DNA of 64,000 bases, from positions 61,551 through 125,550 of the forward strand of contig NZ_JAFKFX010000039.1 of assembly GCF_017308075.1 (NCBI RefSeq), written 5' to 3'. The DNA is from Allobosea sp. (lineage in GTDB: Bacteria; Pseudomonadota; Alphaproteobacteria; Rhizobiales; Beijerinckiaceae). Shown here in pieces: positions 9,641 through 17,902 of this stretch (position 1 is the stretch's first letter; every line of letters begins with the position of its first letter). The notes beneath the pieces were generated by a model that was not told the origin of the DNA, did not search any database, and saw nothing but the letters and a program-made list of their open reading frames with translations. Position numbers and translations under genes: made by a program.

Positions 9641-9753
9641 CGTCATCCTGGGCTTCGCGCAGCGAAATCCCGGGATCCATCGTAGAGCTCAGGCGCCTTA
9701 CGATGGATCCCGGAGCTGCGCGGCTACGCCGCTTGTCCAGGATGACGATGCGG
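9641..9753. repeat. Composite palindromic intergenic repeat (REP-like)
   Basis: Outer arms CGTCATCCTGG (9641-9651) and CCAGGATGACG (9737-9747) enclose an inner perfect 15-bp stem (9670-9684 with 9699-9713) and a small hairpin at 9721-9731. The right part, 9713-9753, matches 52257-52297 at 35 of 41 positions. It lies between convergent binding-protein genes and may act as a terminator or be a mobile repeat. Confidence 0.75.
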
Positions 9754-9790
9754 TTCGAGCGAAATCCGCGTGCCGACAAAGTGCCGGAGA

Positions 9791-10834
9791 TCAGCGCACC
9801 GGCGGGGCGTATTGCAGGCCGCCCTGCGTCCAGAGCCTGTTCATGCCGCGCGGCAGGTTGAGCGGCGATTTGGCGCCGAGATGCCGGTCGAAGCTCTCGC
9901 CATAATTGCCGACCGCCTTGACGATCCGGACTACCCAGTCATTGGTCAGGCCGAGGCTCTCGCCGAATTTGCCCTCGGTGCCGAGCAGGCGACGGATCTC
10001 GGGATTGGTCGATTTCACCATCTCATCGACATTGGCCTGCGTGATCCCGTATTCCTCGGCGTTCATCAGCGCGTAGACCGTCCAGCGCACGATATCGAAC
10101 CAGGCATCGTCGCCCTGGCGGACCCAGGGGCCGAGCGGCTCCTTCGAGATCATCTCGGGCAGCAGCTCGTGATCCGCCGGGACCTTGAGCTTCATCCGGT
10201 TGGCGGCGAGCTGCGAGAGATCGGTGGTGTAGGCGTCGCAGCGGCCGGCCTCATAGGCCTGGATCGTCTCGTCCAGCCCGGCAAAGGCGATGACCTCGTA
10301 CTTCATGTTATGCGTGCGGAAGTAATCGGCGAGGTTGAGCTCGGTGGTGGTGCCCTGGGCGACGCAGACCGAGGCCCCGTCGAGCGCCTTGACCTCCTTC
10401 ACGCCGGTGCTCTTGCGCACCAGGAAGCCCTGGCCGTCGAAATAGTTGATCGCCGTGAAGTTGAGGCCGAAGCCGGCGTCGCGGCCGAGCGTCCAGGTCG
10501 TGGTCCGCGAGAGCACGTCGATCTCGCCGCTCTGCAGCGCCGTCAGCCGGTCCTTCGAGGCGAGAGAGATGTACTTGGCCTTCTCCTGATCGTTGAAGAT
10601 CACCGCCGCCAACGCCCGGCAGATATCGACGTCGAAGCCGCGCCATTGCCCCTGCGCATCCGGCAGCGAGAAGCCGGCGACGCCATGGCTGGCGCCGCAG
10701 ATCAGGTTGCCGCGCTGCTTGATCCGTTCCATCGTCGTTTGCGCCGCCGCTGCCCCGGCCATGGCGAGGCTCAGGCCGATGCCGGCGAGCGCGCCCGAGA
10801 GCCCGCGCAGAGCGGGCGGTGAAATCCTGGTCAT
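9791..10834 (-). CDS. General amino-acid ABC transporter substrate-binding protein (AapJ/BztA type)
   Basis: Periplasmic binding protein for polar amino acids, 347 residues. A signal peptide of about 31 residues ends GAAAAQT. The mature part begins TMERIKQRGNLICGASHGVAGFS, followed by GFDVDICRALAAVIF, SGEIDVLSRTTTWTLGRD and YEAGRCDAYTTDLSQLAA, all characteristic of the AapJ/BztA branch. Partner permeases and ATPase (AapQMP) are not nearby, so it is an orphan. On the minus strand between the two halves of the urease cluster, with 337 non-coding bases before ureE. Confidence 0.92.
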   Translation of the reverse strand: MTRISPPALRGLSGALAGIGLSLAMAGAAAAQTTMERIKQRGNLICGASHGVAGFSLPDAQGQWRGFDVDICRALAAVIFNDQEKAKYISLASKDRLTALQSGEIDVLSRTTTWTLGRDAGFGLNFTAINYFDGQGFLVRKSTGVKEVKALDGASVCVAQGTTTELNLADYFRTHNMKYEVIAFAGLDETIQAYEAGRCDAYTTDLSQLAANRMKLKVPADHELLPEMISKEPLGPWVRQGDDAWFDIVRWTVYALMNAEEYGITQANVDEMVKSTNPEIRRLLGTEGKFGESLGLTNDWVVRIVKAVGNYGESFDRHLGAKSPLNLPRGMNRLWTQGGLQYAPPVR

Positions 10835-11171
10835 GTCGGCTTCCCCTTTTATCCTTGTCCTTGCCGATCGAAAGACCAGGCAGGCGTGGTAACCCGCCGA
10901 TCTAACAGGATCGCCGCGCCGGGCGCCACGGTATTTATGCGGCTAACTGGTTTCGGCTCACGATTGAGGGCTAAGATATTGAATTAAAATTGTTTTTTAG
11001 TAGCGTGGCGGTCCGGTTCCGCTGCCGCTCCAGCAGCGGCGCGCCCTGTTCCGTCCGGCTCGCCTCATCGGAGCCGGCCCGGGACTTGCGTCGGCCTCGT
11101 TCCGGTGGTCGAAGTGGTGGAACCGCGATCGGTCGATCGCCTTTGATCCAACACGCCACGGGTTTAGTCAC
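10835..11171. other. Intergenic region between divergent aapJ-like gene and ureE
   Basis: 337 bases with no credible gene. Near 10972-11003 there is a short AT-rich tract (around GAATTAAAATTGTTTTTTAG) unlike the surrounding GC-rich DNA. It probably holds the divergent promoters for the binding-protein gene and the ureEFGJ operon. No clear -35/-10 pair or operator was identified. Confidence 0.5.
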
Positions 11172-11918
11172 ATGCAGCGCGCCACTTCCGTCGTCCGCAA
11201 GGCCGCGGTCAAGCAGGACCGGGTCGTCGAGACCCTGACCCTCGACCATGAGGACCGCAACCGCCGCCGCGTCGCGCTGAAGGGCGATGGCGGGAGCGAC
11301 ATCCTGCTCGATCTCGACAAGCCGACGGCGCTGAACGATGGCGATGCCGTGAAGCTGGAGGACGGCTCGCTCGTCCTGATCAAGGCTGCCGCCCAGAAGC
11401 TGATCGAGATCAAGGCCGAGAATCCGCTGCGCCTGATGCGCGTCGCCTGGCATATCGGCAACCGCCACACCCCGGCGGAGATCACCGCCGACGCGATCTA
11501 TATCGAGCATGACCATGTGCTGGCCGAGATGGTCCGCGGCCAGGGCTGCGCGATGAGCGATGTCGAGCGGCCGTTCGAGCCCGAGCGCGGCGCCTATGAC
11601 CACGATCATTCCAACTGCGGCCATGATCATCACGGCCATGATCATCACGGCCACGCGCACGGGCATGATCACGCGCATGGTGCTGCCTGCTGCGGTCACG
11701 ACCATCATCATGATCACGGCCATGGCCATTCCCATGCCGGCCATGGCGAGGCGCATGCCCACGACCACAGCCATGGCGAGCACAAGCACGAGCACGCCCA
11801 CGGCGCCTCCTGCGGCTGCGGCCATGACCACCATCATGACGACCATGGTCACAAGCATGATCATGGCCATCATCATGGCGCCGAGCACGGCCATAAGGGC
11901 CACAAGCACGACCACTGA
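11172..11918 (+). CDS. ureE: Urease accessory protein UreE with long His/Cys-rich tail
   Basis: Nickel metallochaperone that hands nickel to UreG for urease maturation. Residues ~1-140 form the UreE fold: peptide-binding N-domain (LTLDHEDRNRRRVALKGDGG) and metal-binding C-domain with AWHIGNRHTPAEI and IEHDHVLAEMVRGQG. From about residue 143 to 248 the protein is a histidine-rich tail of repeated HDH, HGH and HHH units, roughly 46 histidines, plus cysteines in SNCGHDHH, AACCGHDHHH and ASCGCGHDHHH. Many bacteria carry a short His tail; this one is about 105 residues. ureF follows after three bases. Confidence 0.96.
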   Translation: MQRATSVVRKAAVKQDRVVETLTLDHEDRNRRRVALKGDGGSDILLDLDKPTALNDGDAVKLEDGSLVLIKAAAQKLIEIKAENPLRLMRVAWHIGNRHTPAEITADAIYIEHDHVLAEMVRGQGCAMSDVERPFEPERGAYDHDHSNCGHDHHGHDHHGHAHGHDHAHGAACCGHDHHHDHGHGHSHAGHGEAHAHDHSHGEHKHEHAHGASCGCGHDHHHDDHGHKHDHGHHHGAEHGHKGHKHDH

Positions 11919-11921
11919 ACG

Positions 11922-12595
11922 ATGACCGGGGTCCAGCTGCCCCTGATGATCTGGCTGTCGCCGTCCTTCCCGGTCGGCGGCTTCGCCTATTCCCATGGGC
12001 TGGAATCGGCCTTCGAGACCGGCGACCTCACCGACGCGCCAGGCCTGGAGGACTGGCTCGGCGCGCTCGTCGAGCACGGCTCGCTGCGCAATGACCTCAT
12101 CCTCTTCGCCGTCGCTTGGCGCGCCGTCGGCGATGGCGATGCGAAGGGGCTGGCCGAAGCCGCTGAGCTCGCACTCGCGCTGGCCAATTCGACCGAGCGG
12201 CGGCTGGAGACGGTGACGCAGGGCAATGCCTTCGTAGCCGCCATCGCCGCTTCCTGGCCCTGCACTTCGATCGAAGCGCTGAAGGCGGCCTGGCCGGGCG
12301 ATGTCGCCTATCCCGTCGCCGTCGCCGTCGCCGCGAGCGGCCACGGGCTGCCGCTGTTGCCTTCGCTCGAGGCCTTTTCGCTCGCCTTCGTCGCCAATCT
12401 GGTCTCGGCCGCGGTCCGGCTCGGCATCGTCGGCCAGACTGACGGCCAACGCGTCACGGCCGGCTTGGCCCCGCTCTTGCGTAGCGCCGCGGCGAGGGCG
12501 GAAGCCGCCGCGCTGGATGCGCTCGGCAGCTGCGCCTTCCGCTCGGACCTCGCCGCCTTGCGTCACGAAACCCAGTATTCGAGGCTGTTCCGCTC

Positions 12596-12599
<4 letters not shown>
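11922..12599 (+). CDS. ureF: Urease accessory protein UreF
   Basis: Part of the UreD-UreF-UreG complex that gates GTP-dependent nickel insertion. 225 residues, all-helical. Seen: the family opening [28 protein letters not shown], then [34 protein letters not shown]-type segment (here [20 protein letters not shown]) and the C-terminal [18 protein letters not shown], a typical UreF end that contacts UreG. It starts three bases after ureE and its TGA overlaps the ureG start by four bases (12596-12599), so ureE-ureF-ureG is one translationally coupled unit. Confidence 0.96.
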
Positions 12600-13228
<629 letters not shown>

Positions 13229-13241
13229 GGGATTTGAGGCG

Positions 13242-13835
13242 ATGGCACGCAGGACGACGGCGAGAGGCATGGCCGCGGCATTGACGCTCCTGCTGACGGG
13301 GGCTGCCGCCCCGGCGCTGGCGCATACCGGCGTCGGCCCCGTCGAGGGGCTGGCGCATGGGCTGCTGCACCCGCTGACCGGGCTCGATCACGTCCTCGCC
13401 ATGGTCGCGGTCGGCCTCTGGGCCGGGCTCGTCGGAGGCAAGGCGCGCATTGCCTATCCCGTCGCCTTCGTCACGACGATGGGGCTGGCCGGTGCCTGGG
13501 CCATGGCCGGCGGGCAATTGCCCGGCGCCGAAATCGGCATCGCCGTTTCGATCGTCATCCTCGGGCTCGCCATCGCGTTGAAAGCCTCGCCGCCGCTGGC
13601 GGCCGGCGCGCTCGCCTGCGGCATCTTCGCGATCTTCCACGGCTTCGCGCATGGGGCGGAGCTGCCGGAGAACGCCAGCGGCTTCGCCTATGCCGCCGGC
13701 TTCGTCATCTCGACCGCCGCGCTGCACGGCGTCGGCCTCTTCCTGGCGGCGCGGCTGGCGCAGCAGGCTCCCGTTCTTGCCCGCGTCGCCGGCGGTGGGC
13801 TGGTCCTTGCCGGCGTCGCGTTGCTCGCCGGCTGA
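13242..13835 (+). CDS. ureJ: HupE/UreJ family nickel transport-type membrane protein
   Basis: 197-residue inner-membrane protein. An N-terminal signal-like segment ends GAAAPALAHTG, followed by the family motif HGLLHPLTGLDHVLAMVAVGLWAG with its metal-type HPxxGxDH histidines and five or six hydrophobic helices; a second motif FHGFAHGAELPE lies in the C-terminal half. HupE/UreJ proteins are implicated in nickel uptake for hydrogenase or urease. Placement 13 bases after ureG supports a role in nickel supply to this urease. Transport itself is inferred from the family. Confidence 0.92.
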   Translation: MARRTTARGMAAALTLLLTGAAAPALAHTGVGPVEGLAHGLLHPLTGLDHVLAMVAVGLWAGLVGGKARIAYPVAFVTTMGLAGAWAMAGGQLPGAEIGIAVSIVILGLAIALKASPPLAAGALACGIFAIFHGFAHGAELPENASGFAYAAGFVISTAALHGVGLFLAARLAQQAPVLARVAGGGLVLAGVALLAG

Positions 13836-13855
13836 AGCCCTGGCCGGCCGAGCCC

Positions 13856-14662
13856 TCAGATGATTCGGCGCCGCAGATGGCCGCCGATCTGCTCGACCGC
13901 GACGACCAGCGCGAAGATCGCCAGGATGATCGTCAGCGCCGTATCGTAGTCGAACAGGTCGAAGGCGACCTTGAGCTCGACGCCGATGCCGCCGGCCCCG
14001 ACCAGCCCGAGCACGACCGAGGCCCGGGTCGCCTTCTCGACGCAGAACAGCGAGGTCGCGATGAAGGACGGCATCGCATTCGGCACCACCGCCGAGAAGA
14101 TCAGCCCGGTCCGGCTCGCGCCGATGGTCGAGAGCGCCTCGCGCGGGCCCTTGTCGGTCTCTTCCATTGCCTCGGCGAAGAAGCGCCCGGCATAGCCGAT
14201 CGTGTCGATCATCAGTGCCAGCACGCCGGCAGCGGGGCCGAGGCCAACCGCGATCACGAAGAACAGTGCCCAGATCAGGTCCGGGACGGTGCGGAACAGC
14301 GCGATCAGCCCGCGGGTCAGCGCGCGGATGACGGGATGCGGCGAGAGGCCTTCCGCCGCGAGCACGGCCAGCGGAAAGCTCAGGATCAGCCCGAGCACGC
14401 AGCCCGAGACCGCCATCTGGAAGGTCGTCGCCAGCGAGGCGAGGATGCTGTCGAGCCTGGCGAGGTCGGGCGGGAACATCCGCGACAGGATGTTGCCCAT
14501 ATAGGGCAGGCCGCGCACGAGCTTCTCGGCCGAGAGTTCGGAGCCGCTGAACGACCAGACCAGCAGCGCCAGTGCCAGGAACCAGCCCATGAAGGCGGCG
14601 GCGCTCGGACGCGCGAAACGGTCGCCGGCATGGAGCTTGTGTGGGGTGGATTGCAGGCTCAT
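13856..14662 (-). CDS. phnE: Phosphonate ABC transporter permease PhnE
   Basis: Inner-membrane permease of a phosphonate importer. 268 residues with about six hydrophobic helices. Seen: the opening MSLQSTPHKLHAGDRF, LIALFRTVPDLIWALFFVIAVGLGPAAGVLAL and the EAA-type coupling loop ETDKGPREALSTIGASRTGLIFSAVVP divided over residues ~168-194. Start at 14662 is fixed by an ATGA overlap with the phnC stop (14659-14662). The frame stays open to 15055, but that part is the phnC gene read out of frame. Last gene of a phnD-phnC-phnE operon. Confidence 0.94.
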   Translation of the reverse strand: MSLQSTPHKLHAGDRFARPSAAAFMGWFLALALLVWSFSGSELSAEKLVRGLPYMGNILSRMFPPDLARLDSILASLATTFQMAVSGCVLGLILSFPLAVLAAEGLSPHPVIRALTRGLIALFRTVPDLIWALFFVIAVGLGPAAGVLALMIDTIGYAGRFFAEAMEETDKGPREALSTIGASRTGLIFSAVVPNAMPSFIATSLFCVEKATRASVVLGLVGAGGIGVELKVAFDLFDYDTALTIILAIFALVVAVEQIGGHLRRRII

Positions 14663-15489
14663 GCGAACACCAGGGCCGGCTGTGCGGCGGGAACGTCCTC
14701 GGCCGGCTCCTCGAAGAAGGCGGCGAGTTCGGCTTCGTTGCAGTGCAGGGCGCGCCGGTCGAGCGCGATGCCGCCATTGCCGAGGCCGACGATGCGGTCG
14801 GAGAAGCGCCTGGCATGCGCCATGTGGTGCGAGACGAAGACGAGGGTGAGCCCCTTGTCGCGCGTCAGCCGGAACAGCAGTTCCATCACCTCGCGCCCGG
14901 CGCGCGGGTCGAGGCTGGCATCGGGCTCGTCGGCGAGCACGATCTGCGGCCGCTGCATCAGCATGCGGGCGATTGCGACGCGCTGCGACTGGCCGCCGGA
15001 AAGCGAATCCGCCCGCTGCATCGCCTTGTCCGCGAGCCCGACGGCGGCGAGGCATTCCATCGCCTCGTCCCGGATTTCGGCCGGGGCCAGCGCCTGCGCC
15101 CAGGTGCGCGGGCCGGAGCGGCGCGACTGGACGCCATGCACGACATTGCTCAGCGCGCTCAGCCGCGAGACCAGATTGTGCTTCTGGAAGACGACGCCGA
15201 CCCGCGCCCTGAAGCGCTTCAGCGCGGCTCCGCGCAGGCTGCCGACCTCGTCGCCCAAGACCGAGATCGTGCCGGCATCCGCCTCGGCGAGACGCACGAT
15301 CATGCGCAGCAGCGTCGACTTGCCGGTGCCGTTGGCGCCGATCAGCGCCAGCGATTCACCTTGGGGAATGGCGAGGTCGAGCCGCTCGATGATCCGGCGC
15401 GTGCCGAAGCTCTTGGCGAGGCCGGAAATGGCGACCACGGGCGCTTGTGCGCCCGTGGTCTGTTCCGTCTGCAGATGCGCTGTCATCAC
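14659..15489 (-). CDS. phnC: Phosphonate ABC transporter ATP-binding protein PhnC
   Basis: ATPase energising the phosphonate importer. 276 residues. Seen: Walker A GANGTGKSTLL, the Q-loop region VGVVFQKHNLV, ABC signature SLSGGQSQRVAIARML, Walker B PQIVLADEPDASLD and the switch histidine in TLVFVSHHMAHARRF. The phnE gene starts inside its stop codon and phnC itself starts inside the phnD stop (15486-15489), both as ATGA, indicating tight coupling. PhnC identity rests on these motifs together with the PhnD and PhnE neighbours. Confidence 0.95.
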   Translation of the reverse strand: MMTAHLQTEQTTGAQAPVVAISGLAKSFGTRRIIERLDLAIPQGESLALIGANGTGKSTLLRMIVRLAEADAGTISVLGDEVGSLRGAALKRFRARVGVVFQKHNLVSRLSALSNVVHGVQSRRSGPRTWAQALAPAEIRDEAMECLAAVGLADKAMQRADSLSGGQSQRVAIARMLMQRPQIVLADEPDASLDPRAGREVMELLFRLTRDKGLTLVFVSHHMAHARRFSDRIVGLGNGGIALDRRALHCNEAELAAFFEEPAEDVPAAQPALVFA

Positions 15490-16355
15490 TCGATGAACTT
15501 GTTGAACTCGGTGATGCCGATGGTCTGGTAGATCGAGCGGACATAGTCGTAGTCGCTGTCCTTGACCTCGGGCAGGAAGATGCCGCCGGCGAACTTCTTG
15601 TTGTCGTCGGTGTCGGAGACGACGGCTTTCATCAGCTCCTGGCCATTGTCGAGGAAGGTCTTGCGGACCTTGGCGAGCACCTCCGGCTTCACCTTCGGGC
15701 TGGCGATCATCACGTCGTTGGGCAGATCGCGGCCGCGCGCCACCACCGTGAAGCCGGTCTTCGGATCGGATTTGCGGATGCTGTTGAGATGGCCGAGATT
15801 GAGGCCGATCGCTGCGATATCGCCGCGCTTCACCGCTTCGGCGGCGACATTGCGCTTCACGAAGATCGGCTTGTAGTCGACATTGTACTTGAGCCCGAAA
15901 TCGGCGAGCGCCTGGGCCGGGCCGAGATGCTGCGAGGTCGAGCCGATCTCGCCGAAGGAGATGGTCTTGCCCTTGAGATCGGCGACCGACTTGATCGGGC
16001 CGCTCGCGAGTACGGCGACCTGCGAGAAATAGTCGGGCCGCTGCCAGCCGACGACCGGCACCGCGCCGGTGCGCGCCTTGAAGACCACATATTCGGCCGG
16101 GCCGGTCAGCACGAAATCGATCTGGTCGGCGGCCATGGCCTCGACCGCCGCGGTGCGGCCGGAGACCGCGAAGAACTGCATCTTCAGCCCGGAGAGCTTC
16201 TCGAAGGCGGCCTTGAACGGGCCGAATTCGCGCTGCAGCGATTCCAGCCCGTCGACATCGGTCACGGCGAAGCGGATCGTCTCCTGCGCCTGCGCGGCCG
16301 GGGTTACGAAGGCGGCGGCAGCCGCGATGAATGCATATGCCAGCTTTTTCAGCAT
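15486..16355 (-). CDS. phnD: Phosphonate ABC transporter substrate-binding protein PhnD
   Basis: Periplasmic binding protein, 289 residues. The signal peptide LKKLAYAFIAAAAAFVTPAAQAQ is followed by ETIRFAVTDVDGLESLQREFGPF. Seen: the PhnD-family pattern AADQIDFVLTGPAEYVVFKAR, the helix-capping region KTISFGEIGSTSQHLGPAQALADF and IASPKVKPEVLAKVRKTF. The transporter may carry phosphonates, phosphite or phosphate esters; the exact ligand cannot be read. First gene of the phnDCE operon, divergent from phnM with 175 bases between. Confidence 0.92.
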   Translation of the reverse strand: MLKKLAYAFIAAAAAFVTPAAQAQETIRFAVTDVDGLESLQREFGPFKAAFEKLSGLKMQFFAVSGRTAAVEAMAADQIDFVLTGPAEYVVFKARTGAVPVVGWQRPDYFSQVAVLASGPIKSVADLKGKTISFGEIGSTSQHLGPAQALADFGLKYNVDYKPIFVKRNVAAEAVKRGDIAAIGLNLGHLNSIRKSDPKTGFTVVARGRDLPNDVMIASPKVKPEVLAKVRKTFLDNGQELMKAVVSDTDDNKKFAGGIFLPEVKDSDYDYVRSIYQTIGITEFNKFIE

Positions 16356-16530
16356 GGACGTCCTCCTGCGGGGTTCGGAGGCGGCGCTAAAGTGCCCGTG
16401 CGACGTTGCGGTGACAGGCGCACGACGGTTGAGTGACCGGTCTCGTCATGCGGCTGTCATCTGCCGGTCGCATGCGCCTTCGCCCGAAGTGGCGCGGATG
16501 ATCCGATGCCAGCGACAAGGAGTGGATGCG

Positions 16531-17673
16531 GTGGCGCTGTTGATCTCTGGTGGCCGGGTGCTGGCCGGCGGCCTCGAAATCGCCGATCTGCGGGTGCGCG
16601 ATGGCGTGATCACCCCGTCCGACACGGCGCTGCCGGACAATGCCCTGCGCCTCGACGCCTCAGGCCTGCTCGTCCTGCCCGGTCTGGTCGACTGCCATGG
16701 CGATGCCTTCGAGCGCCATATCATGCCGCGCCCCGGCGTTTCCTTCGACATCGATCTCGCCTTGCGTGATGCCGACCGGGCTCTGCTCGCCAGCGGCATC
16801 ACCACCGCCTTTCACGGCGTCACCTGGTCCTGGGAGCCGGGCCTGCGCGGAGCCGAGAATGCAAGGCGCCTGATCGAGGCGATCGAGCGCCTCGCCCCGG
16901 AACTGGGCGCCGATACGCGTTTTCACCTCCGCCACGAGACCTATAATCTCGACGCCGAGCCGGAGATCCTCGCCTGGCTGGCCGCCGGCCGCGTCGGCCT
17001 GCTCGCCTTCAACGACCATATGGAGGGCACGCTGAAATCGCGCAGCCGGCCGGACAAGGTCGGCAAGATGGTCGAGCGCACCGGCCTCTCGCATGAGGAC
17101 TTCATGCTGCTGGTCGAGAACGTCCATAGTCGTCGCGACGAGGTCCCTGCTTCGATCGCGCGGCTCGCCGCCGCCGCACGGGCGGCCGGGGTGCCGGCCT
17201 TCTCGCATGACGACATGACCCCGCAGATGCGGCGCTGGTACCGCGACCTCGGCGTCAGCGTGGCCGAGTTCCCGATCGACGAGGAGACGACGCGCGAGGC
17301 CGCAGCCCATGGCGAGCCGATCGTCTTCGGCGCGCCCAATGTCGTGCGCGGCGGCTCGCATACCGGCTGCCCGGCCGCCGAGGAGATGGTGCGTCAGGGG
17401 CTCTGCACCATCCTCGCCTCCGACTATTATTATCCGGCGCTGCCGCTCGCGCCCTTCATTCTCGCCGAGCGCGGGGCGGCGAGCTTCGAGGCGGCCTGGA
17501 AACTGGTCTCGCAGGGGCCGGCCGAGGCGCTGGGCCTTTTCGATCGCGGCGTCATCGCACCCGGTAAGCGCGCCGATCTCGTGCTGGTCGCAGCCGAGCC
17601 GCAACCGCGCATCATCGCGACCATCGCCGGCGGGCGGCTGGTCCATCTGGTGGATCAGCGCATCCTCGCCTAA
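16531..17673 (+). CDS. phnM: Alpha-D-ribose 1-methylphosphonate 5-triphosphate diphosphatase
   Basis: Amidohydrolase-superfamily enzyme of the C-P lyase pathway; removes diphosphate from the ribose methylphosphonate triphosphate. Start chosen at GTG 16531 behind ACAAGGAG; that gives 380 residues, the family length, opening VALLISGGRVLAGG. ATG 16498 and a much longer frame are alternatives. Seen: VDCHGDAFERHIMPRPGV near residue 55, FHLRHETYNLD, VGLLAFNDHMEGT, AFSHDDMTP and ILASDYYYPALPLAP, all typical of PhnM. The other C-P lyase genes (phnGHIJKL) are absent from the window. Confidence 0.93.
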   Translation: MALLISGGRVLAGGLEIADLRVRDGVITPSDTALPDNALRLDASGLLVLPGLVDCHGDAFERHIMPRPGVSFDIDLALRDADRALLASGITTAFHGVTWSWEPGLRGAENARRLIEAIERLAPELGADTRFHLRHETYNLDAEPEILAWLAAGRVGLLAFNDHMEGTLKSRSRPDKVGKMVERTGLSHEDFMLLVENVHSRRDEVPASIARLAAAARAAGVPAFSHDDMTPQMRRWYRDLGVSVAEFPIDEETTREAAAHGEPIVFGAPNVVRGGSHTGCPAAEEMVRQGLCTILASDYYYPALPLAPFILAERGAASFEAAWKLVSQGPAEALGLFDRGVIAPGKRADLVLVAAEPQPRIIATIAGGRLVHLVDQRILA

Positions 17674-17902
17674 GCGCGGGGTCGAAGGTGCAGGCTCCTG
17701 CCTGCACCGCTCGCCTCGGCAGTAACGAATTTGTGCTTTCGCAGGGGAGCTACCGTTATATCTGCCTGGAAGGCGCGATTGTCGAAATACTGTGCCATGT
17801 TAATGTTTTCGCCTGACGCGAGGTCATCAGTATTGATTAAAGTATTGGCCTCTTTTTTGTCAGTCGTATGGAATTTCGATCCGGCAATTGGGGAGTTGCA
17901 AT

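Noticed and set aside
11600-11918. Degenerate CATCAC-type repeats resembling a tandem repeat or CRISPR-like array
   Set aside because: No regular repeat-spacer spacing; it codes for the UreE histidine tail in frame.
10971-12566. A 531-residue open frame on the minus strand with long Met/Val/Ala stretches
   Set aside because: It is the antisense of ureE and ureF; its Met/Val runs are the reverse complement of the His-codon repeats of the UreE tail. No ribosome site or family similarity.
13877-15496. A 539-residue plus-strand frame
   Set aside because: Antisense shadow of phnE and phnC, which have complete family motifs and coupled starts; the frame is Arg/Asp/Gln-rich nonsense.
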